Shown: in pieces, positions 13,368 to 25,662 of the stretch
Position numbering within the stretch: position 1 is the stretch's first letter
Layout of the letters: each line of letters starts with the position of its first letter
Position numbers and translations under genes: made by a program
The notes under the pieces: model-generated
What the model saw: the letters and a program-made list of their open reading frames with translations, nothing else
Databases searched by the model: none
Told to the model about the DNA's origin: nothing
NCBI GenBank assembly: GCA_022579005.1
Contig: MU401472.1
Coordinates: 62,001-126,000, forward strand
Length of the DNA stretch: 64,000 nucleotides
Direction: 5' to 3'
From: Poronia punctata
Taxonomy: Eukaryota > Ascomycota > Sordariomycetes > Xylariales > Xylariaceae

Positions 13368-14019
13368 TACATGAACATGACATAAAGACTACCATGATAT
13401 GATGGAGGTATGAATACCTGCCAAATTCATGTTAATGACATGTTCATCATATGTCAATAAGCCACCTTGTGGGCATTGCACTCTATAAATCGTATTCTAT
13501 TCGCTACAAGTCCTGAATCATCATACGTGAATTAGGTTGCGCATGGACTGGCTGACCAGGTGTAAGGGGAATAATACCAATACTACTTTCCTTACATGCA
13601 ATAGGGATCTACTAAATGCAGGTATACCTCGCTAGAAAAAGGGGGGAAGATCGAGAAATATGAACGGACCCATCATAAACGTGGACAAAGTAATAGACGA
13701 ATTTAATTTATTTTTCTTTTGGTACCGAAGCTTGACAGCCGATACGAAAGCGGGAGGGCGGGGGGGCATTGGATCTCCATTCTTCCCGGGGAGTTTATCC
13801 AGACCTCTTGTTCCGTCCCGAGCAAACTTGGAGACAGGAATCATAAGCGAAAATGTCTACATACATACCAAGTAGTTCAAGCCCAAGACAGAACGCGAAA
13901 GCTTCCTTTCCCTTCCCTTCCCCTCCCTTCGTTGTCTTCTTACAAAATCAGTTGTTTTATTTCATTTTATTTAAACCGGAAGAAACATTATCCCCATTTT
14001 TATATATATACGTTACGTG
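13368..14019. other. Intergenic, 5' region of the ABC transporter
   Basis: No gene seen. A TATATATATA run (14001-14010) sits immediately before the ABC transporter ATG, too close for a TATA box, so it probably lies in the 5' UTR. CT-rich tracts at 13900-13935 may mark the core promoter. Confidence 0.45.
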
Positions 14020-17000
14020 ATGGGGCAGATATTAACCGGCAGTCAGGAGAAACAGGGACAGGGACAGGGACAGGTGATGGGCTTGGCGACTTCTCCGGGT
14101 CTATCTCATCCTTCTTCGACCCAGACACCGATACCGACACCGACACCGACACCCGATGTTACTGTGCGGCAGTCGGCGGTTGAAGAAGAAGAAGAAGCTC
14201 GTCCCGTAGAAACTGCCAAACCTGCATCTATGTCTCCCGTTGCCAAGACACAACAACAACAACCCCTGGCTCCAGCACATGATGATGATGATGATGCGGG
14301 AAAGTGGCAGAGTAAGATCAATGGATACAGACAATCGTTGACGGACTTTGGGGTGAGTTACCTACCTACCTACCTACCTCTTCAAAATATAAACTGCATC
14401 ATGGATTATTCTAACGTGTAGAAACAAACAAATAGCGCATCTTCACTTACACGACATGGAAAGATCGTCTGTTCTTATGTCTGTCTGTGATGGCGGCCAT
14501 AGGGGCCGGCGCGGCTTTTCCTATCATGACTATTGTTTATGGTAAGGGGATGCAATTTCTTTTATTTTATGAAAGAGAAGAGAAGAGAAGAGAAGAGAAG
14601 AGAAGAGAAGAGAAGAGAAGAGAAGAGAAGAGAAGAGAAGAGAAGAGAAGAGAAGAGAAGAGAAGATGATGATGATGATACTGAATTTTTCATTTTTATA
14701 TAGGACAATTGATTGGGAAGATCGCCTCGGTGAGAGGAGTAGCGATTCAACAAGCCCAGGAAGAATTTCGACGTCTTATTAATGAATACGTGTATGTACC
14801 TTATACGGTAAAATGTTTTGCGTACTCGAGAAAGATAGATTCATACTTACTAAAACCACTTTTCTTAATGAATATAGGCTGTACTTGGTATATCTCTTCA
14901 TTGCGAGATTCGTGCTAGGATATATCGCTACTGTAAGTTTTAAGACCTCCTTCATCACACACACACACACACAGACAGACATGAATGAGAGAGAGACAGA
15001 GGCAAACGAAACAGATAGGTAGTTGATTAATTAATAAAAAAAAACAAAACAAAAAACAGTTAGGATTCCGCATCCTATCCCTCCGAATATCCTCCTCCCT
15101 CCGTCTAACCTACATCCAAGCGCTCCTCTCCCTGCCCGTCTCCCTGCTCGACACACAACCGCCCGGCCGCACAGCAGCCATCATAACAACGACAGCCAAC
15201 ACGTTACAAATCGGGATATCGGAAAAACTCGCCCTCGTGATCCAGACTCTTTCAACGATTTTATCTGCACTGATCGTCGCTTACGCGCATAGTTGGAAGT
15301 TGACCCTGGTGACGAGTAGTGGGTTGGTGTTGATTAGTGTCTGTTATGGTGTTACTATCCCTTTTCTCGTGAGGGATATGAAATCCGTCGAGGACGCGAA
15401 TATTGCTGCTTCGGCTGTGGCAGGGGAAAGTCTCGGAGCGGTGAGGATGGTGGCTGCTTGTGGTGCCGAGGGGAAGATGGAGATGAGGTTTGGGAAGTTT
15501 GTGGATGAGGCGAGGAGGAGGGGGGGGAGGGTTGCGTGGATTGTGGCGATGCAGCAGGCTACTAGTGAGTTTTTTTTTTTTTTTTTTCTTTTCTCGAGAC
15601 TTCTCTTTCTTTTTTGTGGTGTTTCTGGCTGATGGGTGGGGGGTAGTTTATTTTAGTGTCTATTCGTAAGTATACCTAAACAACCGTAAGGAAAATGAGA
15701 GGCCGGGGATGGAACGTGTAGGTAGATACTTACTGATTGATTGAGGACACAGGACGTTCGCTTTGGCGTTTTGGTTCGCGGTGAGATTACTCATGAATGG
15801 CGAAATCGACAATGTCGGGACGACTATCATGTAAGTACTTACTTCACTTTACTTTACTTACTTACATAGTCACGGCTAAAGTCGGAGTTTCACAGCGTCT
15901 TGATGTGCGTCATGATGTTGGCAATGGGCGTAGGAAATATCGCGGCCCCTATATCCGCCGCCGCACGATCAGCCGGTGCGGCCAGGATCCTGTTCAACGG
16001 GATAGATGCCCCGAGACCGGTAACTACGGGACTCAAACATCCACAAGTTTCCGCCACGGGGGACATCGTTCTCTGGAATGTCAATTTCACCTATCCGACC
16101 CGGCCCAATCTCAAGGTATTGGATAATTTGCGATTGGTGATTCCGGCGGGAAAAGTGACGGCTATTGTTGGACCGTCTGGGTCGGGGAAGAGTACGATTG
16201 TTGCGCTGGTTCAGAGATGGTATGAGCTGGATGGGGATAATGGGGATAGGAGACTTGTAAGTGTTTTTCTTTGACTTGAGTGAGTCTTGGAAGTTGAATA
16301 AAAAATGGCTGACATATCGGTGAAAAAAAGATTCTTCACTTCCGCAATGGATCCGTCACAGTCGGCGGTCATAAACTGACAGATCTCCATCTCAAATGGT
16401 GGAGATCGCAGATCGGTCTAGTTCAACAAGAACCCTTCCTCTTCAACCAGACGATATTTGAAAACGTCGCTGCTGGTCTGATTGGAACGGAATGGGAAGA
16501 TGCGACCATGTCGGTGAAGGAGGATATGGTTCGGGAAGCTTGTAAAGAAGCTTTTGCGGATGAGTTTATTTCCAGATTGCCTGATGTAAGCTTCACTTCA
16601 CTCACTCTTGCTCACTTACTTTACTCTTGGTTACCAGGTACTCTGATAATAATGATAATAAAAACAGGGGTACGAAACACCGGTAGGAGATTCGGGCGCA
16701 AAACTAAGCGGTGGTCAACGCCAACGTCTGGCCATCGCCAGGGCAATCATCAAGAAACCCAAGATCCTCATCCTAGACGAGGCGACTAGTTCGATAGATG
16801 TCCGTGGCGAGAAAGTGGTGCAAGCCGCTCTGGACAAGGTATCCAAGAATCGAACGACTATCATGATTGCTCATCGGCTTGCGACAGTTAAAAAAGCCGA
16901 TAATATTGTCGTGTTGGCGAAAGGAAAGGTTGTTCAATGGGGGACTCATGATAAGCTTATGAAGGCCGTTGGGGGGCCGTATTGGTTGTTGACGCAGTCG

Positions 17001-19669
17001 CAGAACTTGAATATGGGTGAGGAGGATAACAACCAGCATACCGCGCAAATGGATGATTTGTTCGAGGTTGTAGTAGAGGAGAAGGGGACTGTAACGCTCG
17101 AAGAAGAACAAAAAGGTGGTGGGGAAGAGAAGGAGAAAGAGAAGGGTTGGAAATCTAGAGGTGTGTTTCGGAGTTTTGGCGCTTTGCTGATGGAGCAAGA
17201 GGCTTGTTTACATTGGTATGTTCTCATGTTATTCGGTGCTTTGATAGCAGGAGGTAAGTTATTATCCCCTTCCCCTTCATGGACTCTCAACTGAATGATT
17301 GGGATCTAGCAACCCCGGCTGTACAAGCTTACATCTTCGCCAACCTCATCGCCTCATTCGCCTTCTGGGGCGAATTACTTAGAGTAGTCACTGAGTTCTG
17401 GTGCCTCATGTTTGTCGGTTTAGCGGCGGCCGCAGGGTTGAGTTATTTCTGTCTCGGATTTGCGTCTACTCGGGTGGCATTCGTAAGTAGAACCCCTTTC
17501 TCTGTCTCACTGTCTCTCTCTCTCTCTCACTCACACACCCCTCTTGACAAAAAGAATGTCTGAGAAATAACAAATAAAACCAGCATATAACATCCGTCTA
17601 CCGCCTCGAATACTTCCACAACATGATAACCAAACCAATATCCTGGTTCGACGACCCCTCGCGATCCACCGGCACCTTGACCGGCCTCGTAGCCACCGAC
17701 CCGACCCAACTACAACAACTCCTCGGAACCAACATCGTCTTCGCCATTATCTCCATCCTCAGCGTCATAGGCTGTCTAACCATATCCTTTTACTTCGGAT
17801 GGAAGCTCACCCTAGTGGCCTTCTCATCCGCCATGCCCCTATCCATCGCAGCCGGGTTTTTTCGTATCCGTGTCGAGAAACATTTCGAGAAGATGAATCG
17901 AGAAGTGTTTTCCGAAAGTGCGAGATTCGCTACCGAGTCCGTAGGCGCTATACGCACTGTTACGGCTCTGACGCTCGAAGATAGGATTTGTGAGAGGTAT
18001 GAGCTGTTGTTGAGGGATCATGTCGGGAAGGCGTTTGGGAGGGCGAGGTTCTCGACGGTGGTTTTTGCGGCGGCGGATAGTTTGCCGCTTTTGGCTATGG
18101 CTTTTGTTCTTTGGTAGGTATTTCTTTCCTTCCTCTTTTCCTCCATTCATTTCATGTGTCCATTACTGATTGTGTGTCTTTCTAGGTATGGGGGAACTTT
18201 ACTTATTACCGGGGAATATGCCACGTTTAACTACCGTGAGTTGTTCTCGGCTTTCCTTCTATTGGTAGGGCGTTGTTAATGTAAGCTAGTGGTGGTCTAT
18301 ATCGCTGTCATCCAGGTAAGCTTGATTTGATTTACTCTTTTAGATTTGTGTCAAGAACTAGGTAACTAATACCCTCAAGGGTGCCATGGGAGCTGGACAA
18401 TGGCTAAGTTTCGCACCAAGTAAGTACCTCCTGGTCTCCCTCCTCCTCCTATCGATTCTGATCATTCATTTATTCATCCACTTTATTAGACATTGCGCAA
18501 GCCGCAGCAGCTGCCAACAGGATACAGGCAATGAGAGTCAAAGACCAAGAACAAACCGATGGTCCCACCAACGACATTAATCCAGAACTAGATGATGAAG
18601 AAGAAGAAGGAGTACGGGTAGAGTTACGAGATGTATGGTTTAAATATCCTACCAGAAACGTGCCTGTACTTCGTGGGTTAAACATCACTGTAAGTGACAT
18701 CCATCCTTCTTAGACAAATAGGTTGGCGGGCTGAGATTTATGATGATTTAGATTGAAAAGGGGCAGTTTGCGGCTATCGTTGGCCCATCAGGTACGTTAC
18801 TCCCTATTAAACTGGAACGTACTTGCGAAAGACTCACAGCTTGTTATAGGATGTGGGAAAACTAGCATCATCTCATTACTAGAAAGGCAAGTCCCCTCCT
18901 GTCTGTCTGTCGCACAGTCCCATCACTCTAACACATAAAACATCCCAGGTTCTACACCCCAACATCCGGTGTAATGACCCTAAACAACATCCCCATATCC
19001 ACAATCCCCCTCCCATCCTACCGCAACCAGATATCCCTCGTATCGCAAGAACCGGCCTTATTCGACGGAACTATCCGAGAAAACATCCTCCTCGGCCTCA
19101 CTCCTCCTCCCTCTTCCACCGAACCTACCCCTGCCCTAGACGAAAATACCCAAACCCTCTTAGAAGGAACATGCAAATCAGCCAACATCCACCATTTCAT
19201 AACCTCCCTCCCCTCATCCTACGAAACCCAAATCGGCACTCGAGGAATTCTTCTTTCAGGCGGTCAGAGACAACGTATATCCATCGCCAGAGCACTTATC
19301 CGCAATCCGAAATTACTTTTGTTGGATGAAGCTACTTCGAACCTGGATTCCGAGACGGAAAAGTTGGTTCAGGGGGTTTTCGAAAAGAATCGAAGGGGTA
19401 GGACGATGGTTGTTGTGGCGCATAGACTTGCGACGGTGCAGAACGCCGATGTTATTTTCGTCGTGGCTGATGGGAGGGTTGTGGAGAAGGGGGGACGTGG
19501 GGAGTTGTTGAGACGGAGGGGGGTTTATTATGGGATGGTGAGCTTTTCTTTTTTTCGTTACCTTTTTCTTTTCTATTTTCTTCTATTAGAATTTGGTAAC
19601 TATGTTTGTTGATTTTACTAATGCATACGTTCTACTATCTAGTGTCAGGGACAAGCTTTGGGTGCTTAG
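14020..19669 (+). CDS. Full-size ABCB (MDR-type) exporter
   Basis: ATP-driven exporter with the layout TMD1-NBD1-TMD2-NBD2, roughly 1300 residues, split by more than a dozen introns. An N-terminal cytosolic extension carries TP repeats and acidic runs. NBD1: Walker [10 protein letters not shown], signature LSGGQRQR, Walker [12 protein letters not shown]-loop AHRLATV. NBD2: Walker A GPSGCGKTS (an intron splits this motif near 18792-18848), signature LSGGQRQR, Walker [12 protein letters not shown]-loop AHRLATV. Both ATP sites look competent. The linker after NBD1 is Glu/Lys-rich. The last exon (19643-19669) adds the short tail CQGQALGA. The ATG at 14020 is chosen; the in-frame codon before it is GTG. 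Beside the PKS and hydrolase it is the likely export or self-protection pump, though general drug efflux cannot be excluded. Confidence 0.92.
14574..14666 (+). repeat. AGAAG pentanucleotide microsatellite in an ABC transporter intron
   Basis: About 18-19 near-perfect copies of AGAAG, followed by a short ATG/ATGATG run, all inside the second intron of the ABC exporter gene. Confidence 0.95.
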
Positions 19670-21032
19670 ATGAGTGGGTTTGGAGGCTATCGTGATCTTA
19701 CAAAGATTTACTAGTATCGTCATTTTGTAAGAGGTATGTGGTAGTATTACTATGCGGACGAAAACTTGGTATTGCCTAGGTAACTACTTAGTCTACCTAA
19801 GATATTATTAGATAGCCACCTCTATCTAGGTATCTTTAATAACGGTTGTTTTGTTATGGCTCTACGTGTGTGTACAATACAGGAGGTCAGGTTTCCTTTT
19901 CCTTACTTGATCATGATCTTCGTAGTGTTCGTGCCGGTTCTGATCCCTGGCAATGTATGTTACGTTACGTCCCATAGGCCATGATACGACTCCCGTTCCT
20001 TGCCTTTAATCTGTATGTAGTTCATATATAGGAGTTGGAGTTTACTTACTTACTCTGTGTGTGTATAAGTGTGTATCCCGTTTTCAGGCTCGAGCATCTT
20101 TCCTTCTTTCACCCCCACTGGCTAAATTCAAGTTGATACATATCATATCATAGCCGGTTATCCATCTCTCATTCGGATAAATGCAGGTTGGTAGTAACAT
20201 TCATTTCTTCCGTCTCCCCTCCATCAATCATAGTTTGGGTAGTTTTCAGTAAAAGCCGGCATAACGTTGTAATTTATGCCGGTTATGACAACATCTACAA
20301 TACGACCATGGAGACTAAATGCCAACCCCCCGTGCCAAGATTGGGGACCGAGGCGTGATGATAAGAAGATGAATCATACCTTGATGTCTGGGTGAAAAAG
20401 AAAATCATACCTACCGAATTCGAGAGTCGTGTGTATGTATGTATTCGGGATTTCTGCTTCACCAGATAGACTTTGTCGTCATTAGGGAAAAACGTCCCGT
20501 AGAAGAATCGGGATAACGGCCCCGCTCCCTTGGATTGTATAAGCGGACAGTCATCGTGTTTTTACCAAAGTAGACCTGGTACAAGTAACTGGCCGAGTTA
20601 CTTTGTATTATAAGATGAAGTTGAGCTGTCATCCGCCCGGTATGAATCATACGCAACACATAATAGAGCCCAAATAATAGTAAGACCATGTAGGTTAGGA
20701 CGGAGGAGTTAGGCAAGGTGTTTATATAGGCCGACCTGAAATGCTACGTGAGGCAAGCCGTGATGGCGGTGGTTGCCACTGCTTCCCCTTATTCTTATGT
20801 TACCTTCTTACTTGATGAATTTTTATACGAGTAAGCTGGCGTTGGGAATTATTAAAAGAGGCAAAGCGCTTTCCCACATGTACACGCAAACTCATCAAAC
20901 GGGCTCATCAAATAGACTCATAAAATGCACTCATGAAAAAACGATGCGGAAATTCAGACAAACAAGTCCTGTCGTACATTCATTACATATCTTTCATATC
21001 TCATGTTTAATACAATACACGATCATAACTTT
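19670..21032. other. Intergenic, convergent 3' flanks
   Basis: Region between the 3' ends of the ABC transporter (plus) and the small disordered protein gene (minus). It holds TTAC and GTGT short repeats and CCTAGGTA words near 19780 and 19825. No gene is supported. Confidence 0.5.
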
Positions 21033-21581
21033 TTAAGCTTCCTGCGACCCAATCCCCTCAAACATGGTCTTATCACCAACCTTCCCCCCCTCTCTCGGAG
21101 CCGTAGACCCAGCCGTGGCCGAATTCCCCCGAGTAAACTTTTGCTCGGCTAACAAGCTCGGATCATCCTTGGAGCCAATCTCGGCCGTGAAGCTCGCATT
21201 CTTCGACTTATCCTGCGTCCCGATGCTGTTGTCCTCGGTGATGTTCTTCCCGTGCGGTCCGTTGGGGTCTCGGTAATATTGGTTCTCGACATAACTAGGG
21301 GCGGGGTTCGCCCGTGATTGTGCCGTGTTCTTCATGCTGCCTCCGCTGTAGCCGCCTGCCGTACCTGGGGCGGCATGGTGTTGGCCCTCTTGTGGTCGCA
21401 TATCGGCAGAGCTGTTGCCCTGACGGAAAGCCTCGGACTCGGCTGCTAATGAGCCGGAGTCTACTGCGCCTGGGGCTTCTTGCATGGAGGGCGCGTTGGA
21501 TGTTACTTTGGCTCCGGCGCTAGGGGCTTTGTTGGTGGTGGTCATGTTGGGTTGTTCGGCGTTTGATGCTTTGTAAGACAT
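21033..21581 (-). CDS. Small hydrophilic, probably disordered protein
   Basis: Single-exon frame of 182 residues with no hydrophobic segment. It is rich in Gly, Ser, Ala, Asn, Glu and Lys, as in LEA-like or stress-associated intrinsically disordered fungal proteins. I do not recognise a named domain. Two related segments are visible: SLAAESEAFRQGNSSA (about residues 43-58) and SLLAEQKFTRGNSATA (about 141-156), which suggests an internal duplication of an LAExxxFxxGNSxA motif. The frame is uninterrupted and uses fungal-like codons. A perfect CRE-like TGACGTCA and a second GACGTCAC lie 180-215 bp upstream, so bZIP-controlled, stress-linked expression is plausible but inferred. Confidence 0.75.
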   Translation of the reverse strand: MSYKASNAEQPNMTTTNKAPSAGAKVTSNAPSMQEAPGAVDSGSLAAESEAFRQGNSSADMRPQEGQHHAAPGTAGGYSGGSMKNTAQSRANPAPSYVENQYYRDPNGPHGKNITEDNSIGTQDKSKNASFTAEIGSKDDPSLLAEQKFTRGNSATAGSTAPREGGKVGDKTMFEGIGSQEA

Positions 21582-21759
21582 GTTGGGATGTGGTTATTTG
21601 GTTATGTGGTTATGTGTAATATGGGTTGTTTTGTTCAACAGTGCGCGGTTTGGTTTCAATTGGTTTCTACAGATGAATTGGATTGATCGAGTTCAAGAAT
21701 AGCTGCTCCGACGGTTTATATGTCTTGAGTGTTTGCTCGAATAGAAGGACCTCGAGTAC

Positions 21760-21795
21760 TGACGTCACCGAATGTGAGATTTGGTGGGACGTCAC
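21760..21795 (-). promoter_or_regulatory. Paired CRE-like sites upstream of the disordered protein gene
   Basis: TGACGTCA at 21760-21767 and GACGTCAC at 21788-21795 are 28 bp apart. They match the core bound by Atf1/CREB-type bZIP factors and lie about 180-215 bp before the 21581 start codon. Confidence 0.5.
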
Positions 21796-22197
21796 AAACC
21801 GCCTCCCTAATGACTTCATTAGACACCCAGATCAACATTCACTGTCGCGCTTATGCTGTTACCGGAAAGCGTTGAATATCCAATCGACATTGGAAACTGT
21901 GGAGAGTTAACATCATTCTGCTGGGGAGTTTGTTTTATTTGGTTATGTCTATGATTTCACAAAGCGTTCTCCAAACTGACTGTATGCAAGTTGACTGATA
22001 TATCATTCACGGTATACAGATTGTAGATCATAAAAGGCGGGCAACAATATATCTACATATATGCATTTTTCATCTCGACAGCTCCTAAATCTATCTAGGC
22101 ACGCTAGGGCATTTCAGTTGTGAGGGCTGCCGTGTCGTTGGACGGATTGAAAGGGGTGAGTGGGGGAGGGGTAGAAATACCTGCTGTAGCTTGCTTG

Positions 22198-23843
22198 CTA
22201 GCATTGAAATGGTGGTGGCAGTTCACCAGCAGCAGATGCCTTGATTAGTGATGCAATTGTTGCATAGAGGCCACCGACGCATATAAACGCGCCGGCGAGG
22301 ATAGTGAGCACATTGATAATAAACATGAGCGGCTGTTGCGACCATGCCCGAAACCCTCCTCCGAGGTGGTACGAATCGTGGAGCCACTGCAGGAACTAAA
22401 GTCAATGCTTGGCATCCATCGAGGCCTCAAATCCAGACAAGACTTGAAACCCTTCCTCGAACTCGTTGACGGGACAATCGAGATGTGTAAGAGATAAGTA
22501 AATGATAACTTACAAAGGCACCGGCGAGACCATACGTATACCACGCAGCAAACAATGCAGCAGTTATGCCAACAAGATAATTAAAGATCGGTATGCCGAC
22601 CGCAAATATGAACGCTGCAGCATTAGCGAGCAGTATGAGAAACGTCCACACGCCCCATCCCAAAACAGTGTGCGTGTAGATGTGCTTGCTATTTCTGAAG
22701 AAGCGAACAAAGACCAGCTTAGCGGCCGTGTGACTGTAAAGGCTTCCTGCAATGAAGAAATTGGGTATGGCCAGGCCAAAGGCGATCTTGGACCACAGCG
22801 GCTTGAGGCTTAAAAGACTGGGACTGGAGACGCCCGAACCAATATACCAGTATGTTACCACGGCGAAGACGATGTAAAGTGATGTTGCGGTTATTTGCAA
22901 GACCCACGCAGCTTTCATGGCATCTTGCGGTCGTATCATTTCCGAAATAAGTATGAAGAACATGAAATGGCCGGCATAAGCAAACACGGGGTTGGTTATG
23001 CTGACTTGGAAACGACGGGTTAGCTATTTCCGAGAAGAAAACCGGCCGCCGAGTGCTTACTGAAGGCAGATGTGAAGTCACTCTCTACAACGACTTGGAC
23101 ATCTCCAGGTTGAATTGGCGCAGAACCAGCGCCCGCCATCGCGACTATACCGGCAACCACAATGGAGATGCCACCTGCAATCGAAAGGAATCCAAGCTGG
23201 TCTAGTGTCCGTGGGAAACTTGCAAGAGTCACCGCGACCGCGAAAATACCGGCAAACGCGACAGCACACAGCTTCTCATTCGACAGCACACCTAATGCGA
23301 GCTGGCCGGCTAGGATTTGGCTTCCTGCTGCGAACACAGCAAAAATAATAGTGCCGCCGCCCAGGATTTCTCTGCCAATAGGTCCGAAGAGGATCATACC
23401 AGCGTCTCCCATGTTGTGTACTTTAACCACGTCAGCGTTCAGCCCTGGCACATCGCTCCCAAGGGCAATCACTCACCCTCTGGATGTCGCAACTTGAACT
23501 GTATTAATGCCCATGCTGTGTAGGTCGCAAAGATTCCGAGGAAGAGGATGACTATGACCCCCGGGACAACGCCAACGGCGGCGAGACTACTCGGCAAGCT
23601 AAGCATCCCATTCGAGATGATTTCGGTAATCATAAGAACTGCAACAAGAGGCCAGCTCAATGTCTTGTACTTGATGTCGTGGCCTTCTTCGGACCCGAAT
23701 ACATCGTCAGGCTGGATGTTGTTTTCCTCATGAAAATCACCACCTGATAGCACACGTGTTCGTGTCCCTTGCGTGATATCGTCTTCATAACCCTTGTTTA
23801 CCAACTGGCCCAAGCGACGAGAATCCTCAGCCATTTTAGTCAT
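22198..23843 (-). CDS. Transmembrane amino-acid transporter (AAAP/Aa_trans, Mtr-like)
   Basis: Amino-acid/proton symporter of the AAAP superfamily, closest in layout to fungal neutral amino-acid permeases of the Mtr type. Exons 23843-23477, 23420-23061, 23004-22514 and 22395-22198 join in phase to 471 residues. After a hydrophilic start of about 60 residues comes the first helix with ISNGMLSLPSSLAAVG, the substrate-contacting G-(M/V)-LSLP motif, followed by about ten further hydrophobic segments. The second junction gives SAFISITNPVFAYAGH, as expected for the family. The C-terminal exon carries the last two helices and ends in PPPFQC. Different family from the 0.9-2.8 kb permease. Substrate not determinable. 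Confidence 0.9.
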
Positions 23844-24694
23844 TATAGACCCGGTAAGTTATATATCGCTCTACCCTACCATACTTTCTCAACGTGTTAT
23901 TCCTCAGGGGGTAGAGACTATGTCTTATGCCGGCGTTATGGAGGCTGGATGGTGGATCATCACATGCAGAATAGCAGTGCCATTTGCTCCAACGGGATGT
24001 GCTGACACTGCGGTAGGTCGCAATAACCGCCACATTGGGATAAAGTGGTTCATCGTCTCTTATCTCATGCAAAGGGCGGGGAAATCAGGAGCTGAGGAGA
24101 CATGCTTGCCTTCATTTGGGACCCCGGTTCCCATTCTAGATGTTGGAATAGATAAGACAACTAACTGGCCCCAAAGTATCGTGTGTTGTGTATTGCAAAA
24201 CGCTTGTGAATGAATCAACATTTAGTACTAGGCACATGTAGACGCATATGGACTCGTTAGGTATTGACCACGAGGCTCAAACTCCTTCGTCGGCTTCTAG
24301 CCATCATTCACGGCGTGTCCGGTTAACATCTGCATTATAAAACCACATATTATGGATTAAGATCTTTGGGATCACGTCCTCGAACTTCTTTTCTCTGAGC
24401 AACACCGGCCTGGCAGAGGTAGATTCATTCGAGAGAATGCTCAATCTGTGTCCCGCCAAGGTCCATTAATAAGAGTAACACAGGGGCAGTTGATGTCAGC
24501 CCGGCTGCCGGGTGTATTTGGCCTGATGTGGGTCATAAATAGAATGGCTCTGTACACAAGTGGGGCTATGGGGTCCATTGCATTAGCAAAGGCAAGCTTG
24601 GAGTGGCAGAAGTGGCAAGTACCTTTATTTCCGCAATGCCCTGTACTTGTAATGAACTGTGATTTCAACCAAGTCATTCCCGTCGAGGAATGCG
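23844..24694. other. Intergenic, no gene recognised
   Basis: Holds the upstream region of the amino-acid transporter. A plus-strand frame at 24448-24705 runs into the inverted-repeat element and has no recognisable domain, so I do not call it. Confidence 0.45.
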
Positions 24695-24785
24695 ACAAGC
24701 TGTAAGTTCCCCCCCCCCCTGGGAGCTGTCAATTCCCCTTGCAACCTGTAAATTCCCCAGTTTGCCAAGTCTCTTGGCATGTACC
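24695..24785 (+). repeat. Left terminal inverted repeat
   Basis: Starts ACAAGCTGTAAGTTCC, contains an 11-C run and ends GGCATGTACC. It is the reverse complement of 25952-26043 with few differences. Confidence 0.85.
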
Positions 24786-24799
24786 TAAAAGTGGGTCGG

Positions 24800-25662
24800 T
24801 ACTTTAAAAGAAAATGTTCTTTTTTATAAAAAAAATCAATCTTAAATTTTTAGCCTAACTTACCTTATACTTACCTTGTAAATAGATTTTCTTTTTTTTA
24901 TTTATAAAAAACTATATATATATTATTAAATTAAAAGAATTAAAATATATATATATATATATATTTAAGTATAAATATAGCTTATTAAATTTAATATTAT
25001 ACTATTTTTAAATATTTATTTTTTAATTTAAAAGTATTATTATTATATTTAATATATTTAATTTAATTTATTTATATTAATGTTTTATATTAAATAATAT
25101 ATAATATTATTTTTATATAAATATATTTTATTATATAAAGTTAATATATTTAAGTTTTATATTTTTATAAATAATAATTATTATTTAAATAAATATTTAT
25201 ATACTTAAAAATAATATATATTATATAAATATATATTGTTTTAATAAATATTTACTATTTATATAATTATAAATATTATATAAATAAATATTTATTTATT
25301 TATAAATATTTATTAAAGTAATATATATTATTAATAAATAAAATATATAATTTAATTAACTATATATATATAATAAATATTATAAAATAATAGTTATTTA
25401 TTTATTAAAAATATATATTGCTTTAATAAATATTTATTTATATATAATTAAATATTTATTAGCTTATAAATATTTTATATTGTTTATATAAATATTTATT
25501 TAATTATAAAATAATAAATAGTGTTTATTTAAATATTTATTTATATATAATATAAAATATATTTAAATAAATATATAAATATTAATTATAATAGTTTATA
25601 TAAAGTAAATTAATTTAACTTTATATTTATATTAAAAACTTTATTTTATTATTAATAATTAA
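24800..25662. repeat. Near-pure A/T core
   Basis: Roughly 860 bp built almost only from A and T, with many local palindromes such as AAATATTTATTT and TA runs (24944-24964). It has no coding potential. The sharp contrast with flanking DNA of about 50% GC and the confinement between the inverted repeats suggest it belongs to the element. Repeat-induced point mutation is possible but is not needed to explain it. Confidence 0.85.

Noticed and set aside
14562..14753. Minus-strand frame of Ser/Leu repeats
   Set aside because: It is a translation of the AGAAG microsatellite in an intron.
24448..24705. Plus-strand frame of 85 codons ending in the left inverted repeat
   Set aside because: No recognisable family, stop lies inside the repeat arm, and the overlapping minus frame is equally open.
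24800..25662. Mitochondrial DNA insertion as source of the A/T core
   Set aside because: No tRNA, rRNA or protein-like stretch is visible, and the core is bounded by the two arms.
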